From Butyrivibrio sp. (lineage in GTDB: Bacteria; Bacillota_A; Clostridia; Lachnospirales; Lachnospiraceae): 13,393 nt of DNA. Each line of letters starts with the position of its first letter. The first letter of the stretch is position 1. The position numbers and the translations under genes are program-made. The DNA lies in contig NZ_JAILQF010000473.1 in assembly GCF_024699075.1 (NCBI RefSeq), positions 1-13,393 on the forward strand, read 5' to 3'. The notes under the pieces are model-generated. The model saw only the letters and a program-made list of their open reading frames with translations, did no database searches and had not been told where the DNA came from. Below, one piece after another: positions 1 through 6,897 of the stretch.

Positions 1-8
1 GGCAGACT

Positions 9-1787
9 ATGAAGCAGTACAGATATATATTAAATGATAAGCTTAATATGGCGCAGATGATAAGTAATATTCACAGTGCGCCTGAATATAAAAATGGTCA
101 GAAGGGACTGTTACAGATCATAGAACCAGGAAATGATGAAACAGTTATTCAAAATGATCTTAATTTACTAAATGATAAGCTTCCTGACCTTGAGATATTC
201 GGAATGACATGTCATGGAGCACTCAGCCGTGAAACTCATTCTATAGAAGTTGTAGTCTGCTGTGTTATATTTTTGGACAAAGCAGATTTTCAAATAGATG
301 TATTTGACTGCTCTAAGGGGGTTACAACTTATGAAGCAGGTGAAGAGTATGTAAGGCGCCTTAAAAAGATAGAAGATTTAAAAGGCGTACTTATGATGTC
401 TTCTGCTTTTGACCTTTGCCCTGAAACATTTATTGACAGGATAGATAATTATAACAAGGATATTGTTGTTTTTGGTGCGCTTGCCGGAACTCAGAAAATG
501 GGCGACGATAAATCCAAAATCTTTGTTGGCAAAAAGATATATAACAGGGCAGTACTTACGGTTGCCTTTAGTGGCAGTGATCTGCATATAGAACATTATT
601 ATAATCTTGGTTTTAAATCCCTTGGTAAAGAGCTTATAGTAACAAAGTCTGATAATAAGGGCATTGTCTATGAAATAGATAATAAACCCGCATTTTCTGT
701 ATACAAGGATCATCTTGGAATTGGTATGAATGAATATTTTTTTGAAAATACCAGTTCTTTCCCCTTTTATATAAAAGAAAATGGAATGCCTCTTGCAAGA
801 GTAGCGCTTGAATACAGAGATGATGGAGCGCTTGCTTTTGCTACCCAGATACCACAGGGAAGCTCTGTCTCTTTAAGCTATTCAACAACCGATTTTCTGC
901 TTGAAGAGTCTGGAAGAAATGCGGTAAAGCTTTCGGAATTTGCACCTGAAGCTGTTCTTATCTATGTCTGTATGAGTAGGAGAATGTTGATGGGTGATGA
1001 AATGGCCGAGCTTGAGTTTGATTTTTATACAAGTGTACTTCCTGCAGCTACGTGGGCGAGCGGCTATGGTGAGATACTTCACGCTGACGGACTCAGGGGA
1101 TTTTTGAATGCTTCCTGCGTTGTGGTTGGAATGAGAGAAGGAAATCTTCCTTCCAAAAGTGACATTCCTAAATACTCATTTGATAGTAAATATACAAATG
1201 GTAAAGAGGAAGAATCTGAAGACGGATTTGTGCCATTATCAGTTCGCCTTGTTAACTTTCTTGAATCCACGACTGAAGACTTAAGACTGGCCAATGAAAA
1301 GCTCTTTAAAGTTGCAAGCCTTGATGAGCTGACACAGGTTTATAACAGAAGAGCATTAAATCACTATATGAACCAGTTCCTGGAAAACAGATCAAGGTAC
1401 AGAAGTATTGCTGTCATGATGGTTGATATAGATTATTTCAAACGTGTAAATGATACCTATGGTCATGATGCCGGCGATATGGTCCTTAAAGATGGTGTTG
1501 CCAAAGTTAAATATCTCTTCACCCAGGCTGATATAATAGGTCGCTGGGGAGGTGAAGAATTCGTAGGCATCAAACCTGACATATCATTAGAAGAAGCCAA
1601 AGAATTCTGCGAAAGGATAAGAACAGGCGTAGAAAAAATAGAGTTTAAAGAAGTCGGCCACATCACAGTCAGCATAGGTCTTACAATGATAAACAAAAAT
1701 GACACAATGGACTCAGTCTACAAGCGCATCGACGAAGCCCTTTACGAAGCCAAAGAAACCGGCCGAAACAAAGTAGTCGTGAAATAG
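9..1787 (+). CDS. FIST-sensor diguanylate cyclase (FIST_N/FIST_C + GGDEF)
   Basis: Predicted soluble enzyme that makes c-di-GMP from two GTP. Residues about 30-375 match the FIST sensory module (FIST_N then FIST_C, with the typical YGEI motif at 353-356), which is thought to bind small molecules such as amino acids. Residues about 415-435 look like a short linking helix, followed by the GGDEF-domain lead-in SLDELTQVYNRRAL (437-450). The active site appears intact: D473 in VDID, and GGEEF at 514-518. The product-inhibition I-site (RxxD, nine residues before GGEEF) reads TQAD (505-508), so its arginine is missing. No membrane segment or signal peptide is visible, so a cytoplasmic location is inferred. 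The start at 9 gives a natural N-terminus, but only eight upstream bases are visible and no stop precedes it in frame, so a start outside the window cannot be excluded. It converges on the chemoreceptor gene downstream. The physiological ligand is unknown. Confidence 0.93.
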   Translation: MKQYRYILNDKLNMAQMISNIHSAPEYKNGQKGLLQIIEPGNDETVIQNDLNLLNDKLPDLEIFGMTCHGALSRETHSIEVVVCCVIFLDKADFQIDVFDCSKGVTTYEAGEEYVRRLKKIEDLKGVLMMSSAFDLCPETFIDRIDNYNKDIVVFGALAGTQKMGDDKSKIFVGKKIYNRAVLTVAFSGSDLHIEHYYNLGFKSLGKELIVTKSDNKGIVYEIDNKPAFSVYKDHLGIGMNEYFFENTSSFPFYIKENGMPLARVALEYRDDGALAFATQIPQGSSVSLSYSTTDFLLEESGRNAVKLSEFAPEAVLIYVCMSRRMLMGDEMAELEFDFYTSVLPAATWASGYGEILHADGLRGFLNASCVVVGMREGNLPSKSDIPKYSFDSKYTNGKEEESEDGFVPLSVRLVNFLESTTEDLRLANEKLFKVASLDELTQVYNRRALNHYMNQFLENRSRYRSIAVMMVDIDYFKRVNDTYGHDAGDMVLKDGVAKVKYLFTQADIIGRWGGEEFVGIKPDISLEEAKEFCERIRTGVEKIEFKEVGHITVSIGLTMINKNDTMDSVYKRIDEALYEAKETGRNKVVVK

Positions 1788-1791
1788 ACAC

Positions 1792-1977
1792 GGGGTATCA
1801 TTTTGCCTGAATTCTAAACTACTCAGCCCTAAGCACAGGATCTCAAACATGTGGCGCGCGGCATATAGGAAAAATATCAGGCGTCCTCATTTCGGCGAAA
1901 GAAGCGAGCAGATGACTGATCTACCGCCTGTATGGGAGCGAGTGCTGAGTGTATATATTCAGGCAAAATAATACCCC
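1792..1977. repeat. 186-bp element bounded by 21-bp inverted repeats (MITE or structured RNA)
   Basis: The left arm 1792-1812 (GGGGTAT...CCTGAAT) and right arm 1957-1977 (ATTCAGG...ATACCCC) are reverse complements with one mismatch (1799/1970). Inside are further complementary pairs: 1821-1827 with 1944-1950 (ACTCAGC/GCTGAGT), 1878-1883 with 1925-1930 (CAGGCG/CGCCTG), a TTTC/GAAA hairpin at 1890-1900 and an AGAT/ATCT hairpin at 1910-1922. The interior is richer in GC (GTGGCGCGCGGC near 1851-1862) than the surrounding DNA. CAC flanks both ends (1789-1791 and 1978-1980), which could be a 3-bp target duplication but may be chance. No ORF is present. It starts four bases after the stop of the diguanylate cyclase gene. 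It is either a small non-autonomous mobile element or a long base-paired RNA; the sequence alone does not decide. Confidence 0.6.
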
Positions 1978-2001
1978 CACGCTTAATGGTGAGCGTGGGG
2001 G
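1974..2001 (-). terminator. Intrinsic terminator of the chemoreceptor gene (strong hairpin)
   Basis: A perfect 10-bp stem, CCCCCACGCT (1974-1983) with AGCGTGGGGG (1992-2001), and an 8-nt loop. On the minus strand it begins six bases after the chemoreceptor stop codon and is followed by a U-rich stretch (TATTATTTTG, 1973-1964), as in a Rho-independent terminator. On the plus strand no T-run follows, so termination from the left is less certain. The CCCC of the left arm is also the end of the inverted repeat 1957-1977, so the two structures compete. Confidence 0.8.
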
Positions 2002-2007
2002 ATTGTG

Positions 2008-4062
2008 TTAGTTGGACTCTGTTTTGAAGAACTGCATTTCTTCGTTGAGTTTTTCGGCGATATCTTTCAGGTCGTTGGCAGAGCCTGCAAGAGTTGTAAC
2101 TGTTGCAGAGAGCTCCTGCATGGAAGCACCTGTTTCTTCGGAGGATGCTGCATTTTCTTCGGATATGGCTGAAAGAGCGCTCATTGTATCGACAACGGAA
2201 TTCTTAGAGGATTCGCAGGTGTTTGCTCCATCAGATATAAGCTGTACACCGCTTACGGTTCCATTTATATCTGCCAGCATACCGTTGACTGCTTCGAGCG
2301 TTTCACCAAGAGCAATCTGCTGATCAGTATTGCCCTGCTTTACATCTTCAGCAGCTTTAACAGCGGCACTACTTTGTTCAAGAAGTACATCCATTTCTTT
2401 TCTGATATCATCAGCCATTTGCTTGGAATCGTCTGCAAGTTTTCCGATTTCTTCAGCAACAACTGCAAAGCCCTTACCTGCTTCGCCTGCTCTTGCTGCT
2501 TCTATTGAAGCATTAAGAGACAGAAGATTGGTCTGGGTTGCTATAGATGTAATTCCTTCAACCTTCTCGCTGATAGAGGTAACAGCATTCTGGGTTCTTT
2601 GAATTGTATTAGATATTTCATCAATCTTGGAGGTCATCTCAGTAGAAGACTCCTGAAGTGAAGCAAGAGAGGTGCTTGATACTTCTGAAGCTTCCTTCAT
2701 CTTATCTGCAAGAGCAGACAGATCTTCTGTTGATGTCTGTACATTACCAACTGCGTCTCCAATAAGACCTACGTTGTCTGATGCCTGCTGGATCTCATCT
2801 GCCTGCTGGGTAGCGCCTGATGCTATTTCCATAACTGCATTAGAAACATCTTCTGCTGTTTTGGAGATCTGGTCAGCCATATCTGATAATTCTCCGGAGG
2901 ATGACTTTAGATTTACAGAGGATGACTTTATCTCTGATACGATATGGTCAAGAGTATCGATAACAGAGTTAGTCGAATTGGAAATAGCTCCAAATTCATC
3001 TTTTCTATCAGTATACTTTGTGACCTTTACAAATTTGCCATCAGCAAGTGATGTAAGTGACTGACCTACAGCTTTAATTGGAGCAGCAAAGCTCTGTGAC
3101 ATATAAACGGATATTGCAACTGCAATTATGATAAGAACAATACCTACTACTACGATTGTCATAGCAGATTTTCTTGCATCTGCCATTACAAGGCTTGCCT
3201 TTTCACATACAGCTATCGTATAGCCTGTTACAGGCTCTCTCATCCAGGATACATACGCAAGAGACCCGCTGGCAGTACTTTCATACATTCCACTTGTTTC
3301 TGTAGAAGTCATGAAAGGTGAATCGCTGTGATCTTCGGGCTCATCATCAGTTGTGATCTCATGAGTAGCATGGGCTGCTACTATACCTGTAGTATCTGTG
3401 ATATAGCCATCATCAATATTTTCTGAAAGGAACTCATGCATGTTGTTAAGATCATAGCTTCTTTGAATAGTACCTATGAGTTCGCCGGTCTGATCATCAA
3501 GGACAGGCACGATTATGATAGTTATACGGTTTCCTGTTGTCTTACTTACTATGATATCTGAAACAGCAAGCTCTTTATTAGTTGTACATTTTATAAAATA
3601 GTCTCTGTCAGATATATTTACAAGCTCCTGATCGTCAGTTCTGAGCACCTGTTCGCCACTTGGAAGCGCCAGAATACAACTGTCATTTCCATCACCTATG
3701 TTCTCATTAATAAGAGACATCTGTGTAAGTATAGCTGAATCAGGTATTGCTGCACTGGCAGTCCCATAATTATTTAAATATGTGATAGTACTTGGGGACG
3801 TAGCGAAGGTTTCCATTGAGATAACATTTTTTTGGATAATTGAACTAAATTCTGATGTTACAAAATTTGCATTTGCATCAAGAAGTTCAAGTGCATCATT
3901 TTTGGCAGTATTTGTAGATGTGTTATAGCTTATAACTATGGAAATGATAAGAGGAATAGCGGCAACCATTACCATAATACCGATAAGCTTGGTTTTAATA
4001 CTATCCTTTATGCTTATCTTAAAACCATCATCAGGAACTTTAAACTTTTCTTTTTTGGCCAT
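2008..4062 (-). CDS. Methyl-accepting chemotaxis protein (dCache-like sensor, HAMP, signalling domain)
   Basis: A transmembrane chemoreceptor that passes ligand information to CheA/CheW. Order: short cytoplasmic Lys-rich start, TM1 about 24-46, extracellular sensor about 47-298 resembling a double-Cache domain (NISDRDYF at 149-156, TTGNR at 175-179), TM2 about 300-321, HAMP about 322-375, then the long helical signalling domain. The conserved hairpin tip is clear: [20 protein letters not shown] (507-526), followed by [15 protein letters not shown] (529-543). A Glu/Gln/Ala-rich likely methylation region lies near 632-652 ([20 protein letters not shown]). There is no C-terminal CheR-docking pentapeptide. 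The start is supported by GGAGG on the minus strand (4070-4074), 7 nt before ATG. At 684 aa it is typical of two-TM Cache receptors. The ligand cannot be read from the sequence. The gene is monocistronic, with a sigma28-like promoter upstream and a strong terminator downstream. Confidence 0.96.
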   Translation of the reverse strand: MAKKEKFKVPDDGFKISIKDSIKTKLIGIMVMVAAIPLIISIVISYNTSTNTAKNDALELLDANANFVTSEFSSIIQKNVISMETFATSPSTITYLNNYGTASAAIPDSAILTQMSLINENIGDGNDSCILALPSGEQVLRTDDQELVNISDRDYFIKCTTNKELAVSDIIVSKTTGNRITIIIVPVLDDQTGELIGTIQRSYDLNNMHEFLSENIDDGYITDTTGIVAAHATHEITTDDEPEDHSDSPFMTSTETSGMYESTASGSLAYVSWMREPVTGYTIAVCEKASLVMADARKSAMTIVVVGIVLIIIAVAISVYMSQSFAAPIKAVGQSLTSLADGKFVKVTKYTDRKDEFGAISNSTNSVIDTLDHIVSEIKSSSVNLKSSSGELSDMADQISKTAEDVSNAVMEIASGATQQADEIQQASDNVGLIGDAVGNVQTSTEDLSALADKMKEASEVSSTSLASLQESSTEMTSKIDEISNTIQRTQNAVTSISEKVEGITSIATQTNLLSLNASIEAARAGEAGKGFAVVAEEIGKLADDSKQMADDIRKEMDVLLEQSSAAVKAAEDVKQGNTDQQIALGETLEAVNGMLADINGTVSGVQLISDGANTCESSKNSVVDTMSALSAISEENAASSEETGASMQELSATVTTLAGSANDLKDIAEKLNEEMQFFKTESN

Positions 4063-4388
4063 AGTAATACCTCCGGATTGTAATTAAAATAACTTATTAG
4101 ATAGTGAAAAATCCCAAATTGTATAGAATCTATCGGATTTTTTTAAAAAAAGTTAACGCCTTAAAAATAATAAAAGTGTATAAGTAAGATGATTTTTACG
4201 TGTTTTGATAAAAGATCGGTATATCGTATAATTGTTGATAGCAGGAGCGAATATCTATAAGCATAATTCAATGATTATTTTTGATATATGTTTTTTGTAT
4301 ATAATGGTGTAGGTATCAAAAGTTTCTTTTGACGCATACATCATTACGTGTTAAAATCAGAGACTATTTGGAGCAGAAAGGCTGATAA
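4063..4388. other. Divergent intergenic region (chemoreceptor / response regulator)
   Basis: 326 nt of AT-rich DNA between two divergent genes, with no plausible ORF. It holds the chemoreceptor ribosome binding site (4070-4074), the sigma28-like promoter (4130-4156), and on the plus strand a perfect TATAAT at 4300-4305 that may be the -10 of the response regulator gene. No good -35 sits 16-18 nt before it; TTGATA at 4281-4286 is only 13 nt away. Just downstream is a small hairpin, TCAAAAG/CTTTTGA with a TTT loop (4316-4332), in what would be the leader RNA. The response regulator ribosome binding site is AAAGG at 4377-4381. Confidence 0.5.
4130..4156 (-). promoter_or_regulatory. Candidate sigma28 (FliA/SigD) promoter for the chemoreceptor
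   Basis: On the minus strand, TTAA (4156-4153), then exactly 15 nt, then TCCGATAG (4137-4130). The flagellar/chemotaxis sigma factor of Firmicutes prefers TAAA-N15-GCCGATAT, so the match is 3/4 and 6/8 with the correct spacing. The start of transcription would lie about 60 nt before the ATG. Chemoreceptor genes are usual members of this regulon. The intervening 15 nt are all A/T except one base, so chance similarity is possible. Confidence 0.4.
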
Positions 4389-4790
4389 ATGATCAAAGTA
4401 GCAATTGTAGAAGATGAGCACAAAGATATAGAGAATCTTACTGCACTTTTAGATAAGTACGGGGAAGAGTACAATGAGCATTTTGAAATCTTTGAATTCC
4501 AAAATGCTATTACATTTCTTACCAATTATCAGCCCAATTATGATCTTGTTTTTATGGATGTACAGATGCCGCATATGGATGGGATGGAGGCTGCCAGAAA
4601 GCTTAGAAAAGTTGATACAGACACTCTCCTTATCTTTGTTACCAATATGGCCAACGTAGCTGTTAATGGCTACGAGGTCGCAGCCTTTGACTTTATTGTC
4701 AAGCCCTGTGAGTATGCTTCTCGCTGTATCAAGATGGACAGGGTAAGAGAGAATCTTGATCTTAGAACTGACAAAAAGCACATCCTTTAG
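4389..4790 (+). CDS. Receiver-only response regulator, probably truncated LytTR-family regulator
   Basis: A 133-aa CheY-like receiver domain. Acidic pocket E8/D9, phospho-acceptor D57 (FMDVQMP), T85 and K105-P106 are all present, so phosphorylation should be possible. The stretch NGYEVAAFDFIVKPCEY (93-109) is typical of receivers of the LytTR (AgrA/LytR) family, whose members normally run to about 230-250 aa with a DNA-binding LytTR domain. Here the protein stops after the linker (ENLDLRTDKKHIL), and the final codons and TAG stop are part of a terminator hairpin (4774-4801). No LytTR-like coding sequence follows; a tRNA gene on the other strand comes next. I infer that the output domain was lost by a deletion joining this gene to the tRNA terminator. 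A natural stand-alone receiver is the alternative. AAAGG at 4377-4381 precedes the ATG by 7 nt. No histidine kinase lies nearby. Confidence 0.85.
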   Translation: MIKVAIVEDEHKDIENLTALLDKYGEEYNEHFEIFEFQNAITFLTNYQPNYDLVFMDVQMPHMDGMEAARKLRKVDTDTLLIFVTNMANVAVNGYEVAAFDFIVKPCEYASRCIKMDRVRENLDLRTDKKHIL

Positions 4791-4801
4791 GATGTGCTTT
4801 T
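4774..4801. terminator. Bidirectional terminator shared by the response regulator and tRNA-Gly
   Basis: A perfect 12-bp stem, AAAAGCACATCC (4774-4785) with GGATGTGCTTTT (4790-4801), and a TTTA loop. On the plus strand it ends in TTTTCGTTTT; on the minus strand it ends in a T-run (TTTTTGTC). It therefore fits a Rho-independent terminator in both directions. The left arm codes the last residues of the response regulator, and the stop codon TAG (4788-4790) sits in the loop and the first base of the right arm. The tRNA 3' end is 12 nt from the hairpin. Confidence 0.85.
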
Positions 4802-4813
4802 CGTTTTATGCGA

Positions 4814-4885
4814 GCGATAGACGGGGCTCGAACCCGCGGTCTCGACCTTGGCAAGGTCGCGCGTTACCAACTACGCCACTATCGC
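4814..4885 (-). tRNA. tRNA-Gly (anticodon GCC)
   Basis: On the minus strand a full cloverleaf can be folded: acceptor GCGATAG/CTATCGC (4885-4879 with 4820-4814), D-arm GCGT/ACGC around AGTTGGTA, anticodon stem CGACC/GGTCG with loop TTGCCAA (anticodon GCC, glycine), and T-arm GCGGG/CCCGT with loop TTCGAGC. The length is 72 nt. CCA is not encoded; TCG follows the acceptor stem, so CCA must be added by tRNA nucleotidyltransferase. It is a single gene with its own near-consensus promoter and shares a hairpin terminator with the facing response regulator gene. Confidence 0.97.
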
Positions 4886-4930
4886 ATTTATTAAGTTTGC
4901 CCTTTGGCGTTTGCCTCAGCGACATGTATG

Positions 4931-4959
4931 ATAATAACTCAATTAGAAACTGTTGTCAA
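4931..4959 (-). promoter_or_regulatory. Sigma70/SigA promoter of tRNA-Gly
   Basis: On the minus strand: TTGACA (4959-4954, perfect -35), a 17-nt spacer, then TATTAT (4936-4931, 5/6 of the -10 consensus). Transcription would start near 4924, giving a leader of about 40 nt before the tRNA 5' end. The leader contains a repeated GTTTGCC (plus strand, 4898-4917 region). Strength and spacing are as expected for a stable RNA gene. Confidence 0.85.
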
Positions 4960-5014
4960 CGATTTTTTTAAAAATTAGTCAAAATCAAATTAATCAAAAT
5001 TAATAGTGATTGTC

Positions 5015-5042
5015 TGCGACAATTTCATTTTTCTGATATGAT
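5015..5042 (+). promoter_or_regulatory. Candidate extended -10 promoter for the MBL/beta-CASP gene
   Basis: TG at 5034-5035, one base, then TATGAT (5037-5042) is an extended -10 element. The -35 region is weak (TGCGAC 5015-5020, 16 nt upstream), which is common for extended -10 promoters. The leader before the ATG would be about 30 nt and contains the strong ribosome binding site AAGGAGG (5066-5072). Confidence 0.5.
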
Positions 5043-5080
5043 AAAGGTATAAAAAACATCATCGCAAGGAGGCCTGGCTT

Positions 5081-6685
5081 ATGAAACTAACATTTGTAGG
5101 TGCTGATCACGAGGTTACAGGAAGCTGTCACTGTTTGCAGGCATGCGGCAAGACAATCCTCATAGATTATGGAATGGAGCAGGGACGCGACGTTTTTGAA
5201 AACGAACCACTTCCGGTTGCGCCTGCCCTTGTAGACTATGTATTTCTCACACATGCTCATGTAGATCATAGTGGTTATATTCCTCTTTTATATGCTAATG
5301 GATTCAGAGGGAAGATATATGCAACCGAAGCAACAGCTGATCTTTGTGACATCATGTTAAGAGACTGCGCGCATATTCAGATGCAGGAAGCAGAGTGGCG
5401 AAGGAGAAAGGCAAAACGTAACAGCAAATTTGAGAATACTGAGCCTTTATACATAATGGAGGATGCAGAGGGTGCTATCCATCAGTTTATTCCCTGTGAA
5501 TATGACACGGTGATTGATGTATGTGATGGTATTAAGATAAGATTTACAGATATAGGTCATCTTCTTGGAAGCTCCAGCATAGAAGTCTGGATATCCGAAA
5601 AAGGCCAGGAGCGCAAGATCGTCTTTTCCGGAGATATAGGCAATATGCGCCAGCCTCTTATAAGAGATCCCAAATATACAGAAGAAGCAGACTATGTTGT
5701 TATGGAGTCAACCTATGGTGACAGACTTCATACTACAGAAAGACCTGACTATGTTAAGAGTCTTGCAGAAGTCCTGAACAAAACCTTTGCAAGAGGAGGC
5801 AATGTAGTAATTCCGTCCTTTGCTATAGGAAGAACACAGGAGATGCTATATTTCCTTCGTCAGATCAAGCATGATCACCTGGTAACTGCTGTAGATGATT
5901 TTGAAGTGTTTGTAGACAGCCCTATGGCAGTAAGTGCTACGCAGCTTTTTGCAGATCACCAGTATGCCTGCTATGATGAGGAAGCAATGGAATATGTCAA
6001 AAAAGGCATAAATCCAATATCTTTCCACGGACTCAGACTTTCAATAACGCAGGAAGAATCTGTTGCAATAAACTTTGATGATAAGCCAAAGGTAATACTT
6101 GCTGCCTCCGGCATGTGTGATGCAGGTCGTATCAAGCATCACTTAAAGCATAATCTGTGGCGTCCTGAAAGTACTATACTTTTTGTAGGATATCAATCAG
6201 TTGGAACACTTGGAAGATCAATAATTGATGGTGCTCAAAGGGTTAAGCTCTTTGGTGAAGAAATAGATGTAAAGGCTGAGATCACTAAGCTAGAGGGTCT
6301 TTCAGGCCATGCCGACAAAGACGGCCTTACAGCATGGATCAATGGATTTACTAAGAAAAGGCCAAGGAAAGTTTTCATCGTACATGGAGAAGATTCAGTT
6401 ACAATTTCTTTTGCCCAGTATCTTAAAAACGAATTTGGTTATGATACTTATGCCCCTTACAGCGGAACAGTATTTGACCTTGTATCAGGTACATTTGAAA
6501 AAGAAGGCGTTCCTGTACCTGTACAGAAGAAGGGGGCAGAAAATGTATCTGATGTATATGCAAGACTTAAGGCAGCAGGTGCAAGACTGGTTGCTGTTAT
6601 CGCCAAGGTCAGCGGAATAAGCAATAAGGATAAGGCTAAGTTTGCTGATCAGATCAATGCTTTGTGCGATAAATATGACAAATGA
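5081..6685 (+). CDS. MBL-fold/beta-CASP RNA-processing nuclease
   Basis: Predicted zinc-dependent ribonuclease of the metallo-beta-lactamase/beta-CASP superfamily, related to YSH1/CPSF73-like bacterial enzymes. Metal-binding motifs are in order: HAHVDH (58-63), H160 in DIGHLLGS, D185 in FSGDIG, and H410 in LSGHAD. The beta-CASP motifs are also present: A (E209 in MESTYGD), B (H353/H354 in SGMCDAGRIKHHL) and C (H410). The RMMBL region (about 395-460, with VHGED at 434-438) closes the catalytic unit. A C-terminal tail of about 55 residues (ENVSDVYARLKAAGARLV...) follows the usual end; its role is unknown. The length of 534 aa fits the family. There is no signal peptide, so it is cytoplasmic. 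AAGGAGG at 5066-5072 lies 8 nt before the ATG. It stands alone between a tRNA gene and the thymidylate synthase gene. The RNA substrate cannot be inferred; RNase J is a different branch. Confidence 0.94.
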   Translation: MKLTFVGADHEVTGSCHCLQACGKTILIDYGMEQGRDVFENEPLPVAPALVDYVFLTHAHVDHSGYIPLLYANGFRGKIYATEATADLCDIMLRDCAHIQMQEAEWRRRKAKRNSKFENTEPLYIMEDAEGAIHQFIPCEYDTVIDVCDGIKIRFTDIGHLLGSSSIEVWISEKGQERKIVFSGDIGNMRQPLIRDPKYTEEADYVVMESTYGDRLHTTERPDYVKSLAEVLNKTFARGGNVVIPSFAIGRTQEMLYFLRQIKHDHLVTAVDDFEVFVDSPMAVSATQLFADHQYACYDEEAMEYVKKGINPISFHGLRLSITQEESVAINFDDKPKVILAASGMCDAGRIKHHLKHNLWRPESTILFVGYQSVGTLGRSIIDGAQRVKLFGEEIDVKAEITKLEGLSGHADKDGLTAWINGFTKKRPRKVFIVHGEDSVTISFAQYLKNEFGYDTYAPYSGTVFDLVSGTFEKEGVPVPVQKKGAENVSDVYARLKAAGARLVAVIAKVSGISNKDKAKFADQINALCDKYDK

Positions 6686-6711
6686 TCACTGATTTATAAG
6701 GTTAAGCGCAG

Positions 6712-6737
6712 CTCCCGGCAATTTAATTGCCGAGGAG
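6712..6737 (+). terminator. Hairpin after the MBL nuclease gene, possible terminator
   Basis: CGGCAA/TTGCCG (6716-6721 with 6727-6732) with a TTTAA loop forms a stable core. It extends outward with CTCC (6712-6715) against GGAG (6734-6737) across one bulged A. It lies 26 nt after the stop codon. No T-run follows (TTCGTGCTATTC), so it is at best an imperfect intrinsic terminator, or instead an RNA-stabilising 3' structure. Confidence 0.45.
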
Positions 6738-6834
6738 TTCGTGCTATTCATATACTAAAATATTATCTGATATATTAGATTGAAAATGACATATTTTGGT
6801 ATTTTTTTGCCTATAATTATATGTAGTTATAGAT

Positions 6835-6840
6835 TATAAT
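6835..6840 (+). promoter_or_regulatory. Candidate -10 box of the thymidylate synthase gene
   Basis: A perfect TATAAT 57 nt before the ATG in an AT-rich stretch. No convincing -35 lies at 16-18 nt; TTGCCT (6807-6812) is 22 nt upstream. The assignment rests mainly on position and the -10 match. The likely ribosome binding site is GGGGG at 6886-6890, 7 nt before the start. Confidence 0.35.
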
Positions 6841-6897
6841 GATAAACGGTACAACTCCGAAATCTGGTGGAGTATTAAATTCTACGGGGGATTCTAT

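Noticed and set aside
2012..3064. Several plus-strand open frames opposite the chemoreceptor gene
   Set aside because: They are shadows of a clearly conserved minus-strand protein and have no family signature or ribosome binding site.
4281..4305. TTGATA and TATAAT as a paired promoter for the response regulator
   Set aside because: The spacer is only 13 nt, too short for a normal SigA promoter; only the TATAAT was kept as a weak candidate.
4756..4971. 71-aa open frame across the terminator and tRNA-Gly
   Set aside because: It overlaps the tRNA gene and its promoter; the peptide shows no family features.
6309..6620. 103-aa frame inside the MBL nuclease gene
   Set aside because: It lies in an alternate frame of the conserved RMMBL region, with no start signal of its own.
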